Origin: Amycolatopsis solani
Lineage (GTDB): Bacteria; Actinomycetota; Actinomycetes; Mycobacteriales; Pseudonocardiaceae
Assembly (NCBI RefSeq): GCF_033441515.1
Contig: NZ_JAWQJT010000003.1
Location: 1,860,001 to 1,924,000 of the forward strand
Direction: 5' to 3'
DNA: 64,000 nt
Below, piece after piece: positions 8,923 through 16,891 of this stretch; position 1 is the stretch's first letter, and every line of letters begins with the position of its first letter. A program made the position numbers and the translations under genes. The notes under the pieces were generated by a model that saw only the letters and a program-made list of their open reading frames with translations, was not told where the DNA came from and searched no databases.

Positions 8923-10044
8923 TCAGTAAACCGACTCCAGCAGCGACACGACCTCGGCTTCAAGAGGCAGCCTCGGGGCGTTCTTCGTCACAGCGTCCGC
9001 GACCGCGTCCGCAGCGATCGCCGGGATCCTGTCCCGCGCCACCCCCAACTCCCGCAGCGGGCGGCGAATCCCGAGCCCGCCCGCAATCTCCCGCACTGCC
9101 GCGATCGCCGCCCCGGGCGGCACCCGCAGCGCCCACGCCGTGCTCTCGTAAGCGGAACCGGCCGCCTCCGCGCTGAACTCCATCACCTCCGTCAGCACCG
9201 CCGCCAGTGCGACACCGTGCGGCGTGCCGGTGTGGGCGGTCAGCGCGTGCCCGATGCCGTGGACCAGGCCGAGTCCCGACAGCGTCAGCGCGTGCCCCGC
9301 CAGGTGGGCGCCCAGCATCAGGTGAGACCGTGCCTCGAGGTCGCTCCCGTCCCGGAACGCGACCGGCAGCCAGCGGCCGACCAGCGTGATCGCCTGGGTG
9401 GCGTACGCGGCCGAAATCGGGCTCGAGCCGCGCGAAGCCAGTGACTCGATGCCGTGGACCAGGGCGTCCAGGCCCGAGGCGGCCGTGATCGCCGCCGGGA
9501 GGGCCAGGGTCAGCTCGGGGTCGAGGACGGCGATCCGCGGCTTCACCGACGGGTGTCCGATGTAGACCTTGCGGCAGGCGCGGACGTCCTCCGTGACGCC
9601 GAAGCCGTTGGTCTCCGCGCCCGTGCCCGAAGTCGTCGGGACGGCGATCAGCGGGAGGCCGTCGGCGGCGTCCCACAGGCGGTCGGCGTCCGCCGCGGTG
9701 GCCGGTGGGTTGCCCGCGAGCAGGGAAATCCCCTTCGCCGCGTCCAGTGCCGAACCGCCGCCGAGCGCGAGCACCGCCGCGTCGCCGAACGTGCGCAGGC
9801 TGGCGGCGCCGCGGTCCAGTTCGGCCGTCGACGGGTTCGGGCCGACGTCTTCGTGGACGGTGTACTCGATCCCGGCCCCCGCGAGGATCTTCTCGACCCG
9901 GCCGACGATCCCGGTCGCCCGCAGGCCGCGGTCGGTGACCACGAACACCCGGGTGCGGCCCAGCTGCTCGACGAGCGCGGGCAGTTCGGCGACGACGCCG
10001 GGGCCGTACTCGGTGCGGCCGCTCGGTTCGACGGACAGGCGCAT
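8923..10044 (-). CDS. Iron-containing (group III) alcohol dehydrogenase
   Basis: The 373-residue length and motifs match the Fe-ADH family, which includes maleylacetate reductases and hydroxyacid dehydrogenases. The dinucleotide loop GGGSALD lies at residues 95-101, followed by PTTSGTGAE. The metal site is formed by Asp in SGLDALVHGIES and His residues in GLVHGIGHALTAH. It is the last gene of a leftward operon with a beta-hydroxyacid dehydrogenase and an enolase-superfamily enzyme, controlled by a divergent IclR gene. This suggests oxidation or reduction of a hydroxy- or keto-acid intermediate during carbon-source catabolism. Substrate cannot be told from sequence. Confidence 0.88.
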   Translation of the reverse strand: MRLSVEPSGRTEYGPGVVAELPALVEQLGRTRVFVVTDRGLRATGIVGRVEKILAGAGIEYTVHEDVGPNPSTAELDRGAASLRTFGDAAVLALGGGSALDAAKGISLLAGNPPATAADADRLWDAADGLPLIAVPTTSGTGAETNGFGVTEDVRACRKVYIGHPSVKPRIAVLDPELTLALPAAITAASGLDALVHGIESLASRGSSPISAAYATQAITLVGRWLPVAFRDGSDLEARSHLMLGAHLAGHALTLSGLGLVHGIGHALTAHTGTPHGVALAAVLTEVMEFSAEAAGSAYESTAWALRVPPGAAIAAVREIAGGLGIRRPLRELGVARDRIPAIAADAVADAVTKNAPRLPLEAEVVSLLESVY

Positions 10045-10054
10045 GCTCGCTCCT

Positions 10055-10972
10055 TCAAACAGCCGGGACGGTGGGCACGGGCAGGCGGAAGTCGCGGCCC
10101 GCCCAGGTTTCGTAGAGCCGGACCGGGCTCATCTCCCCGGCCAGGTCTCCGTAGGACGCCTTCGCGCGGCGGTAGATCTGCTCGACCAGCGCGGCGAGCT
10201 CAGCCGGCACGCCGGTGTCCCGCGCGAGGTCGACGGCGAGGCCGAGGTCCTTGCAGGCCAGCACCATGGCGAAGGAGTCGTCGTAGTCGCCGTCCACCAG
10301 CACGGACAGGACGTCGTGCTCCAGGAAGTGCGACGCGGCGGGGCTGGCCAGCAGGGCCGACCGCAGCACACCGAGGTCGACACCCGCCTTGACGCCCATC
10401 GCGAGGACCTCGGACGTGGCGACGACGTGGCAGAACCACAGCAGGTTGAGCATCAGCTTGACGGTGTACCCGTGCCCCGCCGCGCCGACGTGCTGGATCT
10501 TGGCCGGGTCGCCGAGCACCTCGAACACCGGCAGCGCCGCGCGGAAATCCTCGACCGCACCGCCCGCGAAGATCTGCAGCGTCCCCGCTTCCGCGCCGCG
10601 GGCCATCCCGCTCACCGGGGCGTCGAGCCGGCGGACACCTCGCGCGTCGAGCACCTCCTCGGCGACGCGCCGGGCCGCCGCCGGCGTCGAAGTGGACATG
10701 TCGATCCACAGCGCGCCCGGGGCGAGCGCCTCCGCCGCGCCGCCGCGCAGGAGGACGTCCTCGACGATCCGCGGGGTGGGCAGCATCGTGATGAGCACGT
10801 CCACGCCTTCCGCGCAGGTGGCGGGGCTGTCCACCCAACGGGCACCCAGGCCGAGGTGCTCCAGCGCCGCGTCGGACCGGACGTCGTGGACGGTGACGTC
10901 GTAGCCCGCCAGGATCAGGTGCCGCGCCATGGGACGGCCCATGTTGCCGAGGCCGATGAAACCGATCTTCAT
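10055..10972 (-). CDS. NAD(P)-dependent beta-hydroxyacid dehydrogenase (3-hydroxyisobutyrate dehydrogenase family)
   Basis: The 305-residue protein starts with a Rossmann motif GFIGLGNMGRPMA at residues 4-16. The substrate loop DAPVSGMARGAEAGTL and the catalytic-Lys segment GHGYTVKLMLNLLW follow, the hallmark order of 3-hydroxyisobutyrate and tartronate-semialdehyde reductases. It starts with ATG 10972 and ends 10 bases before the alcohol dehydrogenase. Together with the upstream enolase-family enzyme it could take an acid sugar or hydroxyacid to central metabolism. The exact substrate is unknown. Confidence 0.9.
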   Translation of the reverse strand: MKIGFIGLGNMGRPMARHLILAGYDVTVHDVRSDAALEHLGLGARWVDSPATCAEGVDVLITMLPTPRIVEDVLLRGGAAEALAPGALWIDMSTSTPAAARRVAEEVLDARGVRRLDAPVSGMARGAEAGTLQIFAGGAVEDFRAALPVFEVLGDPAKIQHVGAAGHGYTVKLMLNLLWFCHVVATSEVLAMGVKAGVDLGVLRSALLASPAASHFLEHDVLSVLVDGDYDDSFAMVLACKDLGLAVDLARDTGVPAELAALVEQIYRRAKASYGDLAGEMSPVRLYETWAGRDFRLPVPTVPAV

Positions 10973-11012
10973 GCCGGGTCCGAAGTGGACTCGGTGAACC
11001 AGTTCCCGCAGG

Positions 11013-12122
11013 TCAGATCCGCCACCGTCGCACCGCCTCTTCGTCCAGTTCGACGCCGAGCCCGGGCCGGGGCGGCACCTCGACCTCGCCGTCGGCGTTG
11101 ATCGTCACCGGTTCGGCCAGCATGAAGTCGCGGCGTTCCGGTGTCCACCCCGGTGGGTCCCAGGGGAACTCGAAGTACGGCCCGCCGCCGACGCCGGCCG
11201 AGACGTGCAGGTTGGCCAGCACGCCGATGCCGTTGGTCCAGCTGTGCGGGGTGAACGCGCGGTGCTTGAGCTGGGCCAGCTCGGCCAGCGTGCGCGCCCG
11301 GTGCAGGCCGACCGCGAGCACGACGTCCATCTGGTAGACGTCCAGGACGTCCTCTTCCAGGTACCGCAGCAGTTCGGGGACGGAGTGGTGCATTTCGCCC
11401 GCGGCGATCCGCACGCCCGGGTTCTCCGCGCGGAGGGTCTTGAAGCCGGCCAGATCGTGGTAGGGCAACGGTTCCTCGACCCAGAGCACGTCCAGCTCGG
11501 CGAGCCGCCGCACCAGTTTCCGCGTCTTCGCCAGGTCGGACGCGGCGCTCGTGTCGCCGGCCATCCGCCAGGACTGGTTGAGGTCGACCATGATCCCGAA
11601 GTCCGGGCCGAGCGCGTCCCGCACCGCGGCGACGGCGGCCGCCCCGTCGTCGACGCGGTCGCGGTCGATGCGGATCTTCATCGCCCGGAACCCGATCTCA
11701 CGGGCGTGCAACGCGGTTTCGACGCGCTCCGGCGGCGGCTTCAGCTCCGCCGAAGAGGCGTACGCGGGCAGCGCACGGGCGGAGTTCCCGAACAGCGCCG
11801 CCACGGGCAGCCCCGCGACCTTTCCGATGATGTCCCAGAGCGCGGCTTCCAGCGGCCAGAAGCGCCCGCCGTGGAAGTTGGCCGTCTCGATGGCCTTGAC
11901 GTGCCGGACGATGTCCAGCGGGTCCTCGCCGAGGAACAGGTGCTCGACGGCGTCGAAGCCGGCCATGGTGTCGCCGGAGCCGATGCCGGTGACGCCCTCG
12001 TCGGTGTGCACGCGCACGACGGTGGCGTCGAAGTGCCGGCGCGGATCCGGATCCCAGGCGGCGCGCAGCGGCGGGTCGAGGTCGAGCCGCAGCCGGTCGA
12101 GGGTGATGGCGGTGATCTTCAT
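11013..12122 (-). CDS. Mandelate racemase/muconate lactonizing enzyme family protein
   Basis: This 369-residue enolase-superfamily enzyme has a capping domain (residues 1-120) and a TIM barrel. Visible active-site elements are the AMKIRID strand with the Lys-x-Arg pair, metal ligands Asp in MVDLNQSW, Glu in WVEEPLPY and Glu in AAGEMHHS, and a final His in FTPHSWTNG. This pattern suits an acid-sugar dehydratase or a racemase; all begin by taking a proton next to a carboxylate. The frame extends upstream, but ATG 12122 (MKITAITLDRLRLDL) is the family start and leaves room for a promoter. It is the first gene of the operon facing the IclR gene. Confidence 0.88.
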   Translation of the reverse strand: MKITAITLDRLRLDLDPPLRAAWDPDPRRHFDATVVRVHTDEGVTGIGSGDTMAGFDAVEHLFLGEDPLDIVRHVKAIETANFHGGRFWPLEAALWDIIGKVAGLPVAALFGNSARALPAYASSAELKPPPERVETALHAREIGFRAMKIRIDRDRVDDGAAAVAAVRDALGPDFGIMVDLNQSWRMAGDTSAASDLAKTRKLVRRLAELDVLWVEEPLPYHDLAGFKTLRAENPGVRIAAGEMHHSVPELLRYLEEDVLDVYQMDVVLAVGLHRARTLAELAQLKHRAFTPHSWTNGIGVLANLHVSAGVGGGPYFEFPWDPPGWTPERRDFMLAEPVTINADGEVEVPPRPGLGVELDEEAVRRWRI

Positions 12123-12290
12123 CCCGCCACCGCGCGGGTGCCCGCGAAGGTCATGGGTGCTCCAGGTCGATCGGGAGTGCGGCCGATCCGACGGTAGGAG
12201 AACGGGAAAACGCCGGGCAAGACCTTGCCGGAGATCGCAATGCCCGTTGCGCTGGCGCCAACCCCCGCACGCCCGGGTACTTTCCGTGCC

Positions 12291-13076
12291 ATGCCCACCC
12301 CGGACGACGGCGCCCGGCACCAGGGGTACGGCCTCCGCCGCGACCTGGACCTGCTGGAGGCACTGGCCTCCCCCGAAGCGCACCGCGCCGGTGAGCTGGG
12401 CGTCGTCCGCCTCGCCCAGCTCACCGGCCGCGAGAAGAGCCAGGTGTCTCGCGCCCTCAAGGCCCTCGCCGAGGAAGGCGTGGTCGAGCGCGACCCGGAC
12501 ACACTCGGCTATCGCCTGGGCTGGCGCCTGTTCTCGTTGGTCGCACGCACGGTGGAAGACCGGCTGGTGCGTGCCGCCGAACCGGTGATGCGCGAACTCG
12601 CGGCCGAACTCGAAGAGACCAACCACTTGTGCGTGCTGCGCGACCAAGAAGTGTTGACGCTGCTGTCGGTGTCGGGTCACTCGTTCCGCGTCCACGGCTG
12701 GGAAGGCCGGGGAGTCCCGGCCCCCACGACGTCGGCGGGCCGGGTCTTGTTGCTGGACGCCACTCCGGACGACTTGTACGTCCGTTTTGCGGCTTCGGGG
12801 GTGCCCTCGTTGCCGGAGCTGTGGTTGCGGATCCAGGAGGCTCGCCGGGACGGTTACGCCCAGGTCCGCGAGGAGTTCGAGCCGGGCTTGGCGGGGGTGT
12901 CCGCCCCGATCCGCGACTTCCGCGGCCGCGTGATCGCGGCGTTGAACGTCTCGGCTCCTGCTTCACGGTTGGGAGATCGTCTGGAGGAGGCCGGCCGGGA
13001 GACGGCGAAGGCGGCGGCGAAGATTTCAGCCCACCTGGGCTGGGAGGGCCGGCAGCAGACGACCCACCTCACCTGA
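12291..13076 (+). CDS. IclR-family transcriptional regulator
   Basis: The 261-residue protein has an N-terminal winged helix-turn-helix (about residues 20-80, with LTGREKSQVSRALKAL as the recognition helix). A C-terminal IclR effector-binding domain contains GRVLLLD and the usual IRDFRGRVIAALNVSAPASR end. It is transcribed away from the three-gene catabolic operon, 168 bases apart, so it most likely controls that operon and itself in response to its substrate. ATG 12291 is preferred to an upstream in-frame ATG at 12225 because it begins closer to the conserved domain. Confidence 0.9.
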   Translation: MPTPDDGARHQGYGLRRDLDLLEALASPEAHRAGELGVVRLAQLTGREKSQVSRALKALAEEGVVERDPDTLGYRLGWRLFSLVARTVEDRLVRAAEPVMRELAAELEETNHLCVLRDQEVLTLLSVSGHSFRVHGWEGRGVPAPTTSAGRVLLLDATPDDLYVRFAASGVPSLPELWLRIQEARRDGYAQVREEFEPGLAGVSAPIRDFRGRVIAALNVSAPASRLGDRLEEAGRETAKAAAKISAHLGWEGRQQTTHLT

Positions 13077-13142
13077 GTGACGATTCGATCAAGTCGGTAA
13101 CTCTCGTTCCGCTACCACCGATCCCTCACCGAGAACAAGACG

Positions 13143-15554
13143 GTGTGCCGCCTGAACGGCGCACGATCGAGGGGACGGCTCTTGGCAGCGCTGGTCATAC
13201 TTCTGGTCGCGGCGGCCATCGTGACTCTGCTGGTCCGGGTGGCCATGCGGGCGTCCGGACCCAAGCCGCCACCAGTCCGTCAGCAGCCGTGGCCCGGACC
13301 TCCGCCGGCACCGCTCCCGCGCCCGGCGACGCAACGGCCGGCGCCACTCCCGCGGCCGGCGCCACAACGGCCGGCGCAGCGACCGCAGCAGAAAGCCCGG
13401 CACTCCAGTACCCCACAAGTTGTCCGGCCCCCAGCACCCGCTCCTGCCCGCCGGCCCGCGCCGGCTCCCCAGCCGTCGGAGGCCCGTCCTGCGTACCAGT
13501 GGGTTTCGCACGGCCAGGACACCGTCGTCGCGGGGACGACGCTGCTGGGAGGCCTGCTCTACGTGGGCACCGGCATGCCCGACGCCGCCGGCATCGGGAC
13601 GGAACCCGCGTTGATCGACCCCACCCTGCCGGTCGACCTCCGCAATCCGGACTGGTCCGGCGAGTCGATGGGCTACTGGCCGTCCTACGCCGATATCTCC
13701 CCTCAGGCCCGTAGCGCCTACCTCGCCTGGCTGGCCGGTGGCCGCGCGAACCCGAACGCCTGCATCGGCTACGTCTTCCTGTACTTCTACGGTCTCGAGC
13801 GGCGCCTGCTGACCGAGCTTCCCGACCTCGACGACGCAGACGCGGAGTTCGCCACCCTGGTGGGCGAAGTCCGCCGACTGCTCGGGATCTACCGGAACAA
13901 CCGGTCCTTCCGCGGTTACGCCGAAGGACTGCTCGACGCGGTCGCGCTCCTCGACCCCACCGTGCGCTACGACCGCGCGGCGCCGCGAGTTCCCGAATGG
14001 AGCCACGAGCTGCCTGTGGAGCTCAAGGTGGGCCTGGCCCAGTTGGCCGTCGACGGACGTCCGGTTCCGGCGGACTGGGCGTTGTCCTGGTACGGCCACC
14101 ATCCCGACGCCCACCTCCGCACGCCGGCGGCGCGGTGCCCGGACGAGTTCCTGGAGCTGTTCAGCGAGCGGTACCGCGCGAAGTTCGGCGACGGCATGGT
14201 CGTCAAGCCGAACAAGACCCGCCTCTCCGTCGGTTACTACGCCGCCAGCAGGGGCTTCTACGGACACGTCACACTCGAGAACACGAAGCTGCCCGACCTG
14301 GGCAAGCTGACCGGCCCGATCACGAAGCTGCGCGACATCGTCGATGGCGTGACCGGCGACCTCGACGCCTACAGCCGCTATCTCGGCCGCAATCCCGACG
14401 GCGCCGGCTCGCCCGCGGCCATCGCACTCCTGCCGGAAGGCGTCACCCACCAGCCGAGCCCGGAGACCGACGCGCTGTGGTCGTGGGCCGCCCAGTCGAT
14501 CGGCGACGACGGCCGTGGCGTCACTTCGGCCCAGGAGCTGATCTCGAGGTGGCCGACGAAGACCGGCAAACTGGCCAAGGCCGACGCGGTCGCCGTGGCC
14601 CAGCTGCTCGAGCACCGCGGCCTCGGCATCGAACCCGACGTGCGCTTCGGCGGGAACACACCGGCCCCGACGTCGTCGGTCGTCCTGTTCCGGCGAGCGG
14701 ATCCCCGTGCCAGCGCCCCCGGCACCGACTACGCGGCCGCGCTCGCGATCATCAACCTCGGCATGCTCGTCGCCGCGGCGGACGGCACAGTGAGCGAGCC
14801 TGAGCGGCTCGCGCTGCGGGAACTGGCGATCGACGACCTCGACCTCAGCGAGGACGAGCGGCTCCGGCTCGACGCCCACGCCGCGCTCGTCCTCACCAAA
14901 CCACCCACCCCCGCCGTTTTGCGCAGGCGCTTGGAGTCCCTCCCGTCCTCGCGCAAGGCGGCGGTGGGGCGGCTGCTCACCACGATCGCCGCGGCCGACG
15001 GCCAGGTCACCCCGGACGAGATCCGCACCCTGGAGCGGCTGTTCACCACACTCGGCCTCGACCCGGGCGAGGTGTACGGGACCCTGCACGCCGCCGCGAC
15101 CTCGGCGGACGAACTGACCAGCACCCGAATCCCGGGTGCTAGCCGGTCCGGCCGCACGATCCCGGCACCGCCCAGCGGTCCGGCCGGATCGGCGACGCTG
15201 GCCCTGGACCCGGAACGACTCGCGCGGACGAGAGCCGACTCGGTACGGGTGGCCGCCGAACTCGCCGAAATCTTCGCCGAAGACGAACCCGCTCCTCCAC
15301 CACCCCCAGCGGCCGAAGCGACCGCGGTCGGCGGGCTCGATCCCGCGCACGCCCGGTTGTTCCACCGGCTCGTCGAGCAGGACACGTGGAGCCGTGCCGA
15401 ATTCGACGCGCTGGCCGCCGAAACGGGCCTGCTGCCCGACGGCGCGCTCGAAGTGCTCAACGAGGCGGCTTACGACCGCGCCGGTGAGCCGCTTTGCGAA
15501 GGCGCCGACCCCATCGAGATCAACCAGGACATCGTGAAGGACATGCTCGGATGA
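13143..15554 (+). CDS. sngA: TerB-domain protein, Shango defence component SngA
   Basis: The 803-residue protein has one N-terminal membrane segment (residues 14-31) and a Pro/Arg/Gln-rich stretch (about 38-115). A TerB-N domain follows (about 155-350, with YWPSYADISPQARSAYLAW and a YVFLYFYGLER strand). A central TerB domain (about 530-660) has acidic metal-binding repeats AAADGTVSEPE and AAADGQVTPDE, and a TerB-C-like end follows. TerB-N/TerB/TerB-C with the next two genes is the gene order of Shango, an anti-phage system of TerB protein, ATPase and helicase. The GTG at 13143 gives the longest form. TTG 13182, with GAGGGGA just upstream, is a credible alternative start that still keeps the membrane segment. 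It overlaps sngB by ATGA. Confidence 0.85.
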   Translation: MCRLNGARSRGRLLAALVILLVAAAIVTLLVRVAMRASGPKPPPVRQQPWPGPPPAPLPRPATQRPAPLPRPAPQRPAQRPQQKARHSSTPQVVRPPAPAPARRPAPAPQPSEARPAYQWVSHGQDTVVAGTTLLGGLLYVGTGMPDAAGIGTEPALIDPTLPVDLRNPDWSGESMGYWPSYADISPQARSAYLAWLAGGRANPNACIGYVFLYFYGLERRLLTELPDLDDADAEFATLVGEVRRLLGIYRNNRSFRGYAEGLLDAVALLDPTVRYDRAAPRVPEWSHELPVELKVGLAQLAVDGRPVPADWALSWYGHHPDAHLRTPAARCPDEFLELFSERYRAKFGDGMVVKPNKTRLSVGYYAASRGFYGHVTLENTKLPDLGKLTGPITKLRDIVDGVTGDLDAYSRYLGRNPDGAGSPAAIALLPEGVTHQPSPETDALWSWAAQSIGDDGRGVTSAQELISRWPTKTGKLAKADAVAVAQLLEHRGLGIEPDVRFGGNTPAPTSSVVLFRRADPRASAPGTDYAAALAIINLGMLVAAADGTVSEPERLALRELAIDDLDLSEDERLRLDAHAALVLTKPPTPAVLRRRLESLPSSRKAAVGRLLTTIAAADGQVTPDEIRTLERLFTTLGLDPGEVYGTLHAAATSADELTSTRIPGASRSGRTIPAPPSGPAGSATLALDPERLARTRADSVRVAAELAEIFAEDEPAPPPPPAAEATAVGGLDPAHARLFHRLVEQDTWSRAEFDALAAETGLLPDGALEVLNEAAYDRAGEPLCEGADPIEINQDIVKDMLG

Positions 15555-16891
15555 CCACACCCGCCCAGAAGCCCGTCCGCCTGCGCCCCCGCGACCGGGA
15601 CGCGATCATCTCCTCCCTGCGCTCCGGCGTGGTGCCCCGCACCGGGTTCCAGCACATCCAGGTCGGGCGCGCCGCGGAAGTCTCGGCGATGAGCCAGGAG
15701 ATCGCCCGGATCGCCGACGGTGGTTCCGCGGTCCGCTTCGTGATCGGTGAATACGGCGCGGGCAAGACCTTCTTCCTGAACCTGGTCCGCTCCATCGCCG
15801 CCGAACGCAAGCTCGTCACGACGTCCGCCGACCTCAGCCCCGACCGGCGCCTGCACGCCAGCGGGGGTCAGGCGCGCTCGCTCTACGCCGAACTGATGCG
15901 CAACATCGCCACCCGCTCCACACCGGACGGCAACGCACTGCCCAGCATCGTCGAGCGGTTCGTGACCTCCGCGATCCAGGAAGCCACCACCGCCGGGACG
16001 TCGCCGGCCACCGTGATCGCAGGCCGGCTCGAACAGCTGTCGGAAAGTGTCGGCGGGTACGAGTTCGCCCAGGTCATCGCCGCCTACTGGAAGGGCCACG
16101 ACACCGGCAACGAGCAGCTGAAGTCGGACGCGATCCGGTGGCTGCGGGGCGAGTTCGCGACCCGCACCGACGCCCGTGCGGCGCTGGGCGTGCGCACCAT
16201 CGTCGACGACGCCGGTTTCTACGACCACCTGAAGCTCATCGCCCGGTTCGTCCGGCTCGCTGGTTTCACCGGGCTGCTCGTCTGCCTCGACGAGATGGTC
16301 AACCTCTACAAGCTCGCCCACACCGGCGCCCGCAAGTCCAACTACGAGCAGGTGCTGCGGATCGTCAACGACTGCCTCCAGGGCAACGTCGAAGGTCTGG
16401 GCTTCTGCTTCGGCGGTACCCCGGAGATGCTGATGGACACCCGCCGCGGGCTCTACAGCTACGAGGCCCTGCGCAGTCGTCTCGCCGAGAACAACTTCGC
16501 CGTCGGCGGCTTGGTCGACTACTCCGGTCCCGTCCTGCGACTGGCGAACCTGACCCCGGAAGACATGCACGTCCTGCTCGAGCGCCTGCGCCACGTCTAC
16601 GCCGGCGGCGACCCCGCCGCCTACCTCGTCCCGGACGAGGCACTGGCGGCGTTCATGCAGCACTGCGCCGGCCGGATCGGCGACGCGTATTTCCGCACCC
16701 CGCGCAACACCATCAAGGAGTTCGTCAACCTCCTCGCCGTGCTCGACCAGAACCCCGGCGCCGACTGGCGCCGGCTGCTCGGGAACGTCTCGATCGACAC
16801 CGAAACCAACCCCGACCTGGAGCCACTCCCCGACGAGCTCGACGCACAGGAGACCGACGGCACCGATGAACTCACCAGTCTCCGCATCTGA
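15551..16891 (+). CDS. sngB: P-loop ATPase of the DUF2791/BrxD type, Shango component SngB
   Basis: The 446-residue AAA-like ATPase carries Walker A GEYGAGKT at residues 66-73 and Walker B LLVCLDEMVNLY near residue 245. It belongs to the DUF2791 group also found as BrxD in some BREX loci. Here there is no methylase, PglX, PglZ or BrxC nearby, and the neighbours are a TerB protein and an Lhr-like helicase, so Shango fits better than BREX. ATG 15551 overlaps the sngA stop. The sngC start lies 26 bases inside its 3' end, implying tight translational coupling and probably a fixed-stoichiometry complex. Confidence 0.87.
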   Translation: MTTPAQKPVRLRPRDRDAIISSLRSGVVPRTGFQHIQVGRAAEVSAMSQEIARIADGGSAVRFVIGEYGAGKTFFLNLVRSIAAERKLVTTSADLSPDRRLHASGGQARSLYAELMRNIATRSTPDGNALPSIVERFVTSAIQEATTAGTSPATVIAGRLEQLSESVGGYEFAQVIAAYWKGHDTGNEQLKSDAIRWLRGEFATRTDARAALGVRTIVDDAGFYDHLKLIARFVRLAGFTGLLVCLDEMVNLYKLAHTGARKSNYEQVLRIVNDCLQGNVEGLGFCFGGTPEMLMDTRRGLYSYEALRSRLAENNFAVGGLVDYSGPVLRLANLTPEDMHVLLERLRHVYAGGDPAAYLVPDEALAAFMQHCAGRIGDAYFRTPRNTIKEFVNLLAVLDQNPGADWRRLLGNVSIDTETNPDLEPLPDELDAQETDGTDELTSLRI

